Assembly (NCBI GenBank): GCA_947427095.1
Contig: CANEGO010000003.1
Span: forward strand, 62,001-126,000
DNA length: 64,000 nucleotides
Source of the DNA: an uncultured Clostridium sp.
GTDB taxonomy: Bacteria > Bacillota_I > Bacilli_A > RF39 > UBA660
Direction: 5' to 3'
Positions 10,247-19,782 of the stretch are shown one piece after another. Both the position numbers and the translations under genes were made by a program. The notes beneath the pieces were generated by a model. The model was not told the DNA's origin, searched no databases, and worked only from the letters and a program-made list of their open reading frames with translations. Each line of letters begins with the position of its first letter. The first letter of the stretch is position 1.

Positions 10247-11359
10247 ATGATATATTTAGATTATTCCGCAACCACTTTTCCAAGTAGTGAAGTTGCGAAA
10301 ACTTTTTTTAAAGCATGTAAAATGTACCGTGGCAATCCTAACTCTAAACATGATTTAGGTTCTAAGGCAAAAAGAAGAATTAGCGAGGCAACATCTAACA
10401 TTACTAATGTTTTAAACATGAGTGATTATGAACTTATTTATACATCTGGAGCTAGTGAAGCTAATAACTTAGCAATCAAGGGAGTTGCATTGTCATCTAA
10501 TGGTAAACATATCATTACCACAAAAATGGAGCATTCTTCAGTTGTTGCCCCAATAAATAGACTTTGTACAAATGGATATGAGGTTAGTTTTGTTAACATA
10601 GCAAAAAATGGTTTAATTGATATTAATCATTTGAAAACTTTAATAAGAGATGATACCGTTTTGATATCTATCGTTGGTGTTGATAGTGAACTTGGAATAA
10701 AGCAAAACATAAGGGAGATAGTGGATATTTTAAAAGATTATCCAAACGTTACTTTTCACGTGGATGCAACACAAATGATTGGAAAAACAATTCTTGAATT
10801 AGATGGTGTCCACTTAGTTAGTTTTTCAGCTCATAAATTTTTTGGAATAAAAGGCATTGGTGGCTTGCTTAAGAGAAAAAACGTTAAATTAATGCCGTTA
10901 ATCGATGGTGGAGCATCAACCACAAAATATAGGAGCGGAACACCTGCTTTGGAACTTATTGTATCACTTGAAAAGGCTCTTTATTTAGCATATAAGAAGT
11001 TTGATTCTAAACAAAAATATGTTAGTGAATTAAACAGGGAGTTAAAAGGCTTTTTTTCTTCATACAAAGATGTAAAAATAAACAATACTAAAAATAGTAT
11101 TGATCAAATAATAAACGTTAGTACTAATAACGCGGATAAGATTGTTGAGTTATTAAATGATAAAGGGATATACCTTTCTACTAAAAGTGCATGTAGTAAT
11201 AATGATGCTATTTCTAAAACAATATATGCTTTATATGAAGATGAAAATAGGGCTAAAAATAGTATAAGAATAAGTATTTCATATGTTACTACTAAAAAAG
11301 AAATAAAAACGTTTATGAATGCATTTGATGAATGTTATAGGAGGGTAAATAAAAGATGA
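10247..11359 (+). CDS. cysteine desulfurase (NifS/IscS-like class V aminotransferase)
   Basis: IYLDYSATTFPS, GNPNSKHDLG, TSGASEANNLAIKG, FSAHKFFGIKGIGGL, ACSNND. Confidence 0.93.
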   Translation: MIYLDYSATTFPSSEVAKTFFKACKMYRGNPNSKHDLGSKAKRRISEATSNITNVLNMSDYELIYTSGASEANNLAIKGVALSSNGKHIITTKMEHSSVVAPINRLCTNGYEVSFVNIAKNGLIDINHLKTLIRDDTVLISIVGVDSELGIKQNIREIVDILKDYPNVTFHVDATQMIGKTILELDGVHLVSFSAHKFFGIKGIGGLLKRKNVKLMPLIDGGASTTKYRSGTPALELIVSLEKALYLAYKKFDSKQKYVSELNRELKGFFSSYKDVKINNTKNSIDQIINVSTNNADKIVELLNDKGIYLSTKSACSNNDAISKTIYALYEDENRAKNSIRISISYVTTKKEIKTFMNAFDECYRRVNKR

Positions 11360-11616
11360 AAATATTAAAGTTTAATGCCGTGTGGTGTCCGGGATGTTTA
11401 GTATCTAGACCAGTGTGGAATGAGGTTTTAAAAGAATTTCCTGATATTAAAATTACCGAGTATGATTACGATATTGACGAAGAAGAGGTAGCTAAATATA
11501 ACGTCGGTGATAAACTCCCAGTTGTAATTATGTTGGATGAAAATGATAATGAGATAAAACGATTAACTGGAGAAAAGAATAAAGAAGAAATACTAGGGTT
11601 TATAAAGGAAAGATAG
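11356..11616 (+). CDS. thioredoxin-fold protein
   Basis: KFNAVWCPGCLVSRPVW active site and KLPVVIMLDE cis-Pro region. Confidence 0.85.
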   Translation: MKILKFNAVWCPGCLVSRPVWNEVLKEFPDIKITEYDYDIDEEEVAKYNVGDKLPVVIMLDENDNEIKRLTGEKNKEEILGFIKER

Positions 11617-11617
11617 C

Positions 11618-12832
11618 ATGAATAAATTTAAGAAAATATTATTTAGTATCCTACTTTTTGTCACTATTTTTATATCGTTTAGCGTGAGGGTAAGTGCTAA
11701 AAGTGTTAATGTATATATGTTTTATGGTAAAACGTGTCCTCATTGTGAGGAGGCTTTAGAATACTTAAATGATGTTAAGGATAAATATGATTTAAAAATA
11801 TATAAATATGAAGTTTGGGAAAATGATGAAAATAAGGCGTTGATGAATGAAATCGCTTTACTTTTGGACGTTAACGTGCGAGGAGTTCCGTTTGTTATTA
11901 TTGATAATACGGCGATTTTCGGTTATGCTAGTCAGATGACTGATGAAACTTATAGATATCATATAAAAGAAGCTGCTAAAGATAATTTCGTGGATAAGGT
12001 GGGAATAAAACTTGGAATAGTTAATGAATCCGGAGTTTTAATCACAAATGGAGAAAATCAGGCACAAGATGCTAGTTATAAAGTTAAATTACCAATTATT
12101 GGGAAGGTTGATTTGAAAAACATTTCTCTTCCGGTCTTATCTATTTTAATAGGTATAGTAGATGGTTTTAATCCATGTGCCATGTGGGTATTATTGTTTT
12201 TGATAAGTACTTTAATTAGCATGAAGGATAAAAAAAGACTATGGTCTTTAGGACTTACCTTTTTAATTACTTCGTCACTTGTATACATGGCATTTATGGT
12301 GTCTTGGCTTTCCTTTGCTAAAATGATTAGTGGAGTTTTGGTAGTTAGAATGATAATTGCAATTGTAGCAATAATTGGTGGTGCCATTAACCTAAATAGT
12401 TTTGCTAATCAACTGGGTAAAGAAGATGGTTGCAACGTTGTTTCTGCAAAAAAGAGGAAGAAAGTATTTTCTAAAATAAAGAAATTTACTCATGAAAAAT
12501 CATTTATCATAGCATTGTTGGGTGTTATATTATTAGCTATATCAGTTAATTTAATAGAGCTTGCTTGTTCCGCGGGGTTACCAGTTATTTTTACAGGGCT
12601 TTTAGCAATGAATGATTTAAGTACGCTTGAGTACTGGTTTTATATAGTAATTTATATATTCTTCTTTATGCTTGATGATTTAATTATTTTTGCTATAGCG
12701 GTTAAGACAATGCAGTTAACTGGAATTTCAACAAAATACACTAAATACTCGCATCTTATTGGTGGAATATTGATGTTTATTATTGGGATTTTACTAATTG
12801 TTAAACCAGAATGGTTAATGTTTAACTTTTAG
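11618..12832 (+). CDS. thioredoxin-like domain fused to a CcdA/DsbD-like membrane domain
   Basis: MFYGKTCPHCEEALEYL, RGVPFVIID, then multi-TM segment with GIVDGFNPCAMWVLLFL. Confidence 0.85.
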   Translation: MNKFKKILFSILLFVTIFISFSVRVSAKSVNVYMFYGKTCPHCEEALEYLNDVKDKYDLKIYKYEVWENDENKALMNEIALLLDVNVRGVPFVIIDNTAIFGYASQMTDETYRYHIKEAAKDNFVDKVGIKLGIVNESGVLITNGENQAQDASYKVKLPIIGKVDLKNISLPVLSILIGIVDGFNPCAMWVLLFLISTLISMKDKKRLWSLGLTFLITSSLVYMAFMVSWLSFAKMISGVLVVRMIIAIVAIIGGAINLNSFANQLGKEDGCNVVSAKKRKKVFSKIKKFTHEKSFIIALLGVILLAISVNLIELACSAGLPVIFTGLLAMNDLSTLEYWFYIVIYIFFFMLDDLIIFAIAVKTMQLTGISTKYTKYSHLIGGILMFIIGILLIVKPEWLMFNF

Positions 12833-12870
12833 GGTTCTTAGAGTCCCTTTTATTTTCCACAAAAAGACAC

Positions 12871-12901
12871 TTGACAACTGGGGGGGGGGCTGTGGTATTA
12901 T
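12871..12901 (+). promoter_or_regulatory. promoter with G10 homopolymer in the spacer (candidate phase-variable)
   Basis: TTGACA (12871-12876), G10 (12880-12889), TATTAT (12896-12901); spacer 19 bp. Confidence 0.7.
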
Positions 12902-12928
12902 ATACCCCATTAAAAGGGGTGTTTTTGT

Positions 12929-14068
12929 GTGGAAAACATAAGATTAGATAAATTAGAAGCAATTATTGATAGTATTAATGATAACATAAGGTATTATGAA
13001 AATGGGACATATGAAAATACGGGCTATGATATGTTCCTATCTAATGGCGATAGAATAAGGTTATTATATCCAAAAGAGGTTATTCCGCATCTTTTGGGAG
13101 TTAATGTACCATATCTTGTTTCGACAGGTTTATATAAATATAAAAATTATTTTGATATTCTAAAGGAGGTATGTTCTAATCCTTATCAGTTGTATCAAAA
13201 AATTAGTAAAGGAATAATATCGTATAATGATTTGTTTTCTAAATATGTTAATGAGAAAAATAGCATATTTAAAGCAAATTTATCTAATACTGTTCATTCA
13301 GTTAGTTACGTATGCAAATATGATAGTTCAAAAACTTTTGCATCTAGTGAAAATAGTTATAGTTCAGATTATTTTATTATAAGGGAACAAAACAATGGCG
13401 ATATTATAATATTAGGAATAGTTAAAGAAGAATCGGGAAATTATAAGCCGAGATCCAGTATATATATTCAAAACCCAGTACTTGAGGGTAGCCAATTATA
13501 TGATATTTTGCACAATCAAGAAATTTGCATCTTAACGAGGATTAATTCGTTAAATTATAATGGTGAGTTAAAAAAATATTTTAGTTATGTTCCACTTAGA
13601 ATTGAAAGAATCGAAGATTTAGAAAAGTATTGCAATAAATATGGATGTGTTGCATCAGTAAAAAAGGATTATTTAGAAGTTTTGAGATTATTTAGCAAAT
13701 CGCATAATAATAATGAAGTGATACAAGATGTTAATAAAAAAATTGCACAGATGATTAGAGAAGGCAGAATTATTACCGAAGAAGAAATGGAAACATCGAT
13801 GGACTGCTTATCGGATTCAATGATTGAACTGGTTAATTCATATAATGATTTAGTTACTGGTTCTTTGAATATTGATCATTCGAGTTATTCGGAGTTGCAA
13901 ACCGAAAATAAAGATTTAAGAGAAGAATTGTTGAGATTAAAAAGTGAAATAGATGAAGCTAATAGATTAATATTAACTTTAAAGGAAAATAATGAATCTT
14001 TAAAACTTCAAAATAAAAGGTATTCAGATGCTAAAATTGAAATAGAAAACATTTTATTAACCATCTAA
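12929..14068 (+). CDS. hypothetical protein, HLLG-type N-terminal domain (possibly PBECR4-like) with C-terminal coiled coil
   Basis: FLSNGDRIRLLYPKEVIPHLLGVNVPYLVSTGLYKYKNYFDIL resembles PBECR4-type segments from memory; the C-terminus is heptad-rich. Family assignment is tentative. Confidence 0.6.
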   Translation: MENIRLDKLEAIIDSINDNIRYYENGTYENTGYDMFLSNGDRIRLLYPKEVIPHLLGVNVPYLVSTGLYKYKNYFDILKEVCSNPYQLYQKISKGIISYNDLFSKYVNEKNSIFKANLSNTVHSVSYVCKYDSSKTFASSENSYSSDYFIIREQNNGDIIILGIVKEESGNYKPRSSIYIQNPVLEGSQLYDILHNQEICILTRINSLNYNGELKKYFSYVPLRIERIEDLEKYCNKYGCVASVKKDYLEVLRLFSKSHNNNEVIQDVNKKIAQMIREGRIITEEEMETSMDCLSDSMIELVNSYNDLVTGSLNIDHSSYSELQTENKDLREELLRLKSEIDEANRLILTLKENNESLKLQNKRYSDAKIEIENILLTI

Positions 14069-14094
14069 AAAGGACTTTAATAAGTCCTTTTTAG
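14067..14094 (+). terminator. intrinsic terminator
   Basis: AAAAAGGACTT TAAT AAGTCCTTTTT hairpin. Confidence 0.85.
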
Positions 14095-14125
14095 ATGATA
14101 TAATTTTAATTAAGGACGTGATTTA

Positions 14126-14974
14126 ATGGGAACTTTATACGTAGTTGCAACTCCAATCGGAAATTTAAATGATTTTTCACCACGAGCAATAAAAACTCTT
14201 AAAGAAAGTGATCTTATATTAGTAGAGGATACAAGACAAACTATTAAACTACTTAATCATTTTAATATTAAAACTAAAATGGTTTCGTATCATAAGTTTA
14301 ATGAAAGTAAAAGAACAGAAGAAGTAATAGAAGAATTAAAATTAGGTAAAAATATATCACTAGTATCAGATGCTGGTACACCTTGTATATCCGATCCAGG
14401 ATATATTTTAGTTAAAAAGGTGAGGGAAGAAAACATAGATGTAATCGGGATTCCTGGATGCAGTGCTGTTATAACGGCACTATCTATTGGCGGATTAGAT
14501 ACTTCTTCATTTTGTTTTTATGGTTTTGTTCCAACGGTTATGAAAGATAAAAAACATTTATTTGATAGAATAAAACACTCAGATGTTAAAACAAAGGTTA
14601 TTTATGAGTCTCCTAAACGCATTTTAAAACTACTTTCTGAAATAAAAAAGGAAATACCAGGATGCGTGGTGTGCGTGTGTAATGAACTTACAAAGATTCA
14701 TGAGAATGCAGTATACGGAAAAATAGAGGAAGTATATGAAAAAATATCTTCAAACGTAGATTCTCAAAAGGGGGAGTATGTAGTTTTAATAAATAACGAG
14801 CCAATAAGAAGAAAAATGGACGAAACTATTAGTTTAGAAGCTAAAATAGTAGAAGAGATGAAGAAAAATAATTGCTCATTAAAAGATGCAATTAAAAAAG
14901 TTAGTGATAAAAATGAAGATATTAGTAAAAAAGATATATATAATGCAAGCTTAAATTTAAAAAACATGTTTTAA
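14126..14974 (+). CDS. rsmI: 16S rRNA (cytidine(1402)-2'-O)-methyltransferase
   Basis: GTLYVVATPIGNLNDFSPRAIKTLKESDLILVEDTRQTIKLLNHF, SDAGTPCISDPGYILV. Confidence 0.96.
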   Translation: MGTLYVVATPIGNLNDFSPRAIKTLKESDLILVEDTRQTIKLLNHFNIKTKMVSYHKFNESKRTEEVIEELKLGKNISLVSDAGTPCISDPGYILVKKVREENIDVIGIPGCSAVITALSIGGLDTSSFCFYGFVPTVMKDKKHLFDRIKHSDVKTKVIYESPKRILKLLSEIKKEIPGCVVCVCNELTKIHENAVYGKIEEVYEKISSNVDSQKGEYVVLINNEPIRRKMDETISLEAKIVEEMKKNNCSLKDAIKKVSDKNEDISKKDIYNASLNLKNMF

Positions 14975-14982
14975 TAATAAAC

Positions 14983-15261
14983 ATGTTTTTATATAACATT
15001 AATTTTTTTGCTTCATATAATATTAGTATGAAGGCATATGTGATTTTTAATATTTTAATTCAGTTTATTATTCTTTTTTCTTCGGTTAATCTTTATTTTG
15101 ATACTTTGGATATAAGATTGCTATTCTCCATGATTCTTGTTAGTATTATTTTTATTCCAAGTATTACCGAATTTGCTTTGGAAATTAAATTTAAAAGTAT
15201 AATTCATTATATAATGACCGTTATTTGTTTGTTTATTTTTTTAATTTTAATTGCAATTTAA
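14983..15261 (+). CDS. small integral membrane protein
   Basis: Highly hydrophobic 92-aa ORF immediately after rsmI; start codon uncertain. Confidence 0.4.
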   Translation: MFLYNINFFASYNISMKAYVIFNILIQFIILFSSVNLYFDTLDIRLLFSMILVSIIFIPSITEFALEIKFKSIIHYIMTVICLFIFLILIAI

Positions 15262-15314
15262 TTATATTGTTATATAATAAAGATATAAATACACTAACGA
15301 ACGGAAGGTTTAAT

Positions 15315-16028
15315 ATGAATGGTAATTATAACGATATAATTGATATTATTATTACGTTAATACAAGATGATGAGATAGCTAGTTCTATATTGGTATCTGG
15401 AAGTATTGTTCCATACATTATAACAAATAAAGAATCGTTTGAACAACATACTGATTTTTATATTTTAGTTAAGGAAAGGAAGATAGGTGCTATTCGCGAT
15501 AAAATAAAAAAATTATCTAATGAATACCTATTTGATGTAGTGTCTGACTCTAAGCGTTATTCTAAAGTTGACTATGGATTTAAAATTAAGTATGAGAATA
15601 CAACGGTTGGTTTTTTTCCATATTCTCTTATTGATAATAAATTCACGATAAAAACATATGGTTTAAATAAGAATACAATGGAAGTAAGGTTAAAAACAAA
15701 AGTCATTCCCAACGTTGTTAAAAGTAGTGTTATAAGACTAACTAAGTTTAATAACGATAAAAATATTAGAATAATGAGTCCTGAGTTTGTTTTGGCGGAT
15801 AAGGAAATAAGGGAAAAAGAACCTGGTAACCCTACTACGGAAACCATGCATCTTTTAAATAAGATAAGTGATGAAAGCGTACTTAAAGTAATAAGACAAA
15901 GCGTGAGAAATACAAAGGTTAAAGTGCAAACAAAGAAGCTTAAAGAAAATAATACCATTTTAATTATTATTTTAATTACCTTGTTTGCTTTACTAGCGGT
16001 AATATTATATATTTGTCTAAAAAAATGA
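15315..16028 (+). CDS. hypothetical C-terminally membrane-anchored protein (possible nucleotidyltransferase-like fold)
   Basis: ATG at 15315 with GGAAGG SD; ILVSGSIVPYIIT...EQHTDFYILVK; C-terminal TM helix ILIIILITLFALLAVILYICL. Confidence 0.55.
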   Translation: MNGNYNDIIDIIITLIQDDEIASSILVSGSIVPYIITNKESFEQHTDFYILVKERKIGAIRDKIKKLSNEYLFDVVSDSKRYSKVDYGFKIKYENTTVGFFPYSLIDNKFTIKTYGLNKNTMEVRLKTKVIPNVVKSSVIRLTKFNNDKNIRIMSPEFVLADKEIREKEPGNPTTETMHLLNKISDESVLKVIRQSVRNTKVKVQTKKLKENNTILIIILITLFALLAVILYICLKK

Positions 16029-16129
16029 ATCCCAAATTGGGATTTTTAAAATTTTATAAAAAAATAATTTACAAACAAATGTATGTGTGGTAGTATGAGG
16101 GTAGATTGTTATGAACAGAGGTGATTTTG

Positions 16130-17323
16130 ATGGAGAGAATTATTTTTCATATTGATGTAAATAATGCTTTTTTATCATGGTCAGCTTTAGAGCTACTTAA
16201 AAATGGTAGCAAAATAGATATAAGAACAATTCCTTCGGTAGTAGGTGGGGATGAAAAGAAAAGACATGGAATAGTACTTGCTAAAAGTATGCCGGCGAAA
16301 AAAGCTGGTGTAGTAACTGGAGAACCTATTTATCTAGCTAGGAGGAAAGTTGATAAGTTATACGTAGTAAGTTCTAATAAGCAAAAATATTACGAGTATT
16401 CTGAAAAGTTTTATAAAATATTATGTAAATATAGCCCGATGGTTGAACGCTATTCTATTGATGAATGTTTTTTAGATATGACTGGTATGGAAAAAATGTT
16501 TGGAGACATGGAGTCTTTAGCTTATAAAATAAAAAAAGAGATAAAGGATAATCTTGGCTTTACAGTCAACGTTGGAATTGGAAATTCAAAATTATGTGCA
16601 AAAATGGCTAGTGATTTTGAGAAACCTGATAAGGTTCATACCCTCTTTAATAATGAGATTGAAACTAAGATGTGGCCATTATTGGTTGATAATTTATTTA
16701 TGGTTGGAAAAAGCTCTAGTAAGAAATTACATGAAATGGGAATTAATAAAATTTATGATTTAGCTCATGCAGACGTTAATCTTCTTATTAGACATTTTAA
16801 ATCAATGGGAAAAACAATGTATGAATATGCTAATGGAATAGATAATTCGCCTGTTGAAAGACCGATACCTAAAAATCAGGGAATAGGACATTCAACTACT
16901 TTACCAGAAGATGTTCTTGACTTGTCCTATTTAAAAAAAATTTTACATAAACTATCTTGTATGGTAGGAATGAGGCTTAGGGATGAGAAAAAGTATGCTA
17001 TGGTTGTTACTGTTCAATTGAAAAATAATGATTTTTTTAGTTATGCGCATCAAAAGAAGTTAATGAATCCTATATCATCAAATGAAGATATATATGAAGT
17101 TTCTTGTGAGTTATTAAAAAATATGTGGAAGGAAGAACCTATAAGATTGATAGGATTAAGGGTTAGTAGTTTAACCGATAAAACTTATGAACAAATTTCT
17201 TTGTTTGATGAAACAGGTAAAATGCATAAAAGAAATAAGGTTCAGAAAGCTTTAGATGATATAAATAAAAAGTATGGTAATAATACAATAAGAAGTGCAG
17301 CTTTATTTGACGATAATGAATGA
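16130..17323 (+). CDS. dinB: DNA polymerase IV (Y-family)
   Basis: IIFHIDVNNAFLSWSA, YSIDECFLDMT, VNVGIGNSKLCAKMASDFEKPDKVHTL. Confidence 0.95.
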   Translation: MERIIFHIDVNNAFLSWSALELLKNGSKIDIRTIPSVVGGDEKKRHGIVLAKSMPAKKAGVVTGEPIYLARRKVDKLYVVSSNKQKYYEYSEKFYKILCKYSPMVERYSIDECFLDMTGMEKMFGDMESLAYKIKKEIKDNLGFTVNVGIGNSKLCAKMASDFEKPDKVHTLFNNEIETKMWPLLVDNLFMVGKSSSKKLHEMGINKIYDLAHADVNLLIRHFKSMGKTMYEYANGIDNSPVERPIPKNQGIGHSTTLPEDVLDLSYLKKILHKLSCMVGMRLRDEKKYAMVVTVQLKNNDFFSYAHQKKLMNPISSNEDIYEVSCELLKNMWKEEPIRLIGLRVSSLTDKTYEQISLFDETGKMHKRNKVQKALDDINKKYGNNTIRSAALFDDNE

Positions 17324-17430
17324 ATATGATATACTCATTAAAGATTTATATTTTTACTGACAAGAACTCCTTATTTAAGTTGTATTCTATATCATAAAAC
17401 ATTAAATCAATATTAATAAGGAGGATTAAA

Positions 17431-17625
17431 ATGGACAAAAAGTTCGAAGACGAAACTATCGTTTGTAAAGACTGTGGTAAGGAATTTGTATTTACAGCAG
17501 GAGAAAAAGAATTTTATGATCGTAATGGTTTAACAAATAAACCAGTAAGATGTAAAGAGTGTAGAGAAGCTAAAAAAGCTGCTTTTAACAAACGCAAAGA
17601 ATCATATAAAAATAATAATGCATAA
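17431..17625 (+). CDS. zinc-ribbon domain protein (zf-trcl-like)
   Basis: VCKDCGKEFVFTAGEKEFYDRNGLTNKPVRCKECREAKK; AGGAGG SD. Confidence 0.9.
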   Translation: MDKKFEDETIVCKDCGKEFVFTAGEKEFYDRNGLTNKPVRCKECREAKKAAFNKRKESYKNNNA

Positions 17626-17652
17626 AAAAATCCTATTGATAGGATTTTTTAT
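17625..17652. terminator. bidirectional terminator
   Basis: AAAAAATCCTAT TGAT AGGATTTTTT between convergent genes. Confidence 0.85.
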
Positions 17653-18404
17653 TTACTATAAGAATAATCTTTTACTTCTGTTTGTCCTTCAGAGTCGGCG
17701 TATACTATTTTTGAGTTAACTGGTACTATAAAATCAGTACATACACTAATGTTTCTAGGTGTTTTATCATTAGGCCCCTTTACTAATAAATCATAAACAA
17801 TTTGTATTTTATTGGCATAAACACCTGATTCAAGATAATCTGATTCCGTAAATCTTCTTTGATTTACAGAACCGTTTGTATAACCATATAAACCATAATA
17901 ACTTCCACTTATAAAATCTTGGTTACACCCTTCTATGGCGTTAACACCATAGTATGATATTTCATTTGAAATAGGAAAACCTATCATTTGCGTGTTATGG
18001 ATTCTGTCATCCATAGAATCTTGTAATATACCATCCATTGCCGCATATTTTGATTTTATTGACGTATCAATATGAATGTTATCGATGTATACCTCCGTAT
18101 CAGACTTTAAACCAGAAGTATAGACTTTTAAGTATAAGAATTTATCAGATGTTATTCTCCATTCTCTTTTTGTTTCATCATCAAAACTATATTCGGTTTC
18201 TAGTTTGAAACTTTCTCCTGGAATATTTAAAGATTGATGTAATCCAGCACTTATATCTTCACCATTTTGTTCTACAATATCATACTGTTCATTAGCGGCC
18301 ATTTCTTTAGGTGTACAACCGGAAAAGGAACCAATAAAAGTACAAGCTAGTAAAATGCAAGCTCCCTTTTTTAATTTATTCTTTAAATTTTGATTTTCTT
18401 TCAT
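17649..18404 (-). CDS. lipoprotein, hypothetical
   Basis: Signal peptide KKGACILLACTFIGSFSGC with terminal lipobox-like Cys. Confidence 0.75.
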   Translation of the reverse strand: MKENQNLKNKLKKGACILLACTFIGSFSGCTPKEMAANEQYDIVEQNGEDISAGLHQSLNIPGESFKLETEYSFDDETKREWRITSDKFLYLKVYTSGLKSDTEVYIDNIHIDTSIKSKYAAMDGILQDSMDDRIHNTQMIGFPISNEISYYGVNAIEGCNQDFISGSYYGLYGYTNGSVNQRRFTESDYLESGVYANKIQIVYDLLVKGPNDKTPRNISVCTDFIVPVNSKIVYADSEGQTEVKDYSYSK

Positions 18405-18547
18405 ATAAAATTCCCCCTAATTAATTTAATTTTTGATTACTATATCACAATTAATGCTAAATATCAATAATTTAGTGATTATATATTGATTTTATTTATT
18501 ATGTTTGTTAAAATACTACTAGCATTTAATTAATGCATAATTTATTT

Positions 18548-18624
18548 GGCGGAGTTGGTGAAGTGGTTAACACACTGGTTTGTGGCACCAGCATACGTGG
18601 GTTCGATTCCCACACTCCGCCCCA
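18548..18624 (+). tRNA. tRNA-His (GTG anticodon)
   Basis: Acceptor GCGGAGT/ACTCCGC, anticodon loop TTTGTGGCA, T-arm GTGGGTTCGATTCCCAC, encoded CCA; G-1 present at 18548. Confidence 0.97.
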
Positions 18625-18662
18625 TTATTGTGAAATCAAACCTTTTGGTTTTTAAATATTAA

Positions 18663-18700
18663 GAAAGCCTAATGTTTCTAAAAGAAAATTAGGCTTTATT
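18663..18700 (+). terminator. intrinsic terminator
   Basis: AAAGCCTAAT ... ATTAGGCTTT stem followed by ATTT. Confidence 0.65.
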
Positions 18701-18720
18701 TAATAAAGAGGATAGTAAAT

Positions 18721-19158
18721 ATGCTTAAATCAATTTTAACTGATGCGCTTAAAAACAACGAGTTTCAAAATGTATATAATTATGGCATAAAAAATGGTTT
18801 AATTATGCCATTTTCAAGTAATTTTATTAATGAAATGAAAGATTATCATATTCCGTTTATAGATTGTACTTTATATGATTATTTTCAAAATGGCGATAAT
18901 ATCGGCTTTTGTTTAGAAGCTTGCAATTATTTGGCGGAGATGTTTGATGAATATGAAATATATAAAGGAATATTGCCGGCAATTAAAAATACAAAAAGGT
19001 CTCCAAATGGAGAACATGCTTGGCTTGTTTCTGATGGTATGATATATGATACTAGTTTATTATTAGTAATTGATGAAAGTTTATCTGAGTTATTAGGTTA
19101 TAATCCGCAAGGATTAGTTAAAACAAATAAAAAATGTAAAAGAAATAAGATACATTAA
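18721..19158 (+). CDS. hypothetical protein with C..H..D motif order
   Basis: AGAGGA SD; GFCLEACNYLAEMF...GEHAWLVSDGMIYDTS. Confidence 0.6.
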   Translation: MLKSILTDALKNNEFQNVYNYGIKNGLIMPFSSNFINEMKDYHIPFIDCTLYDYFQNGDNIGFCLEACNYLAEMFDEYEIYKGILPAIKNTKRSPNGEHAWLVSDGMIYDTSLLLVIDESLSELLGYNPQGLVKTNKKCKRNKIH

Positions 19159-19276
19159 AGTTTTAAGCCACCTTTAGTTAACGGACACATTTGAAAATAA
19201 CTTACGGATTATAAAAGGTTCGTGAGTTTTTATTTTATATAATTGACTTAAAGTTCTATTTATAGAAAGGAATATT

Positions 19277-19687
19277 ATGATGATGAAAGATGAGTTTTTG
19301 AATTTAGAAAATAGTTATAATAGATTAAAGAAAGAATATATGGAGCACGGAAAGCTAATTATTGCATATGATTTTGATAGTACTGTTTTTGACTATCATA
19401 ATACCGGTTCATCTTATGAAATGGTTAGAGAACTTATTAGAAAGTGGAAAAATCATGCGTATTTCATTGTGTTTACTTCTTCAGAAAGTGATAGATTTGA
19501 TGAAATTAGAAAAATTTTAGATGAATTAAATTTACCATATGATGGCATTAATGAAGATGCACCCTTTATACCATTTAAAGGAAGAAAAGTTTATTATAAT
19601 ATTTTATTAGATGACAGGGCAGGATTAGCACAAACTTATGGTGAACTAAATAGATTATATGATGAGGTGATAAAACCAAATAAATAG
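19277..19687 (+). CDS. HAD-like hydrolase
   Basis: IIAYDFDSTVFDYH (DxD), VFTSSES, NILLDDRAGL. Confidence 0.75.
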   Translation: MMMKDEFLNLENSYNRLKKEYMEHGKLIIAYDFDSTVFDYHNTGSSYEMVRELIRKWKNHAYFIVFTSSESDRFDEIRKILDELNLPYDGINEDAPFIPFKGRKVYYNILLDDRAGLAQTYGELNRLYDEVIKPNK

Positions 19688-19782
19688 TTTTTATTTAAAG
19701 GGTGTATAAAATTTTATAGTTCTAATTAAATAAAATTACATAATAGACGCTTTATTAAATATAATTTAATGAGGTGTTTTTT

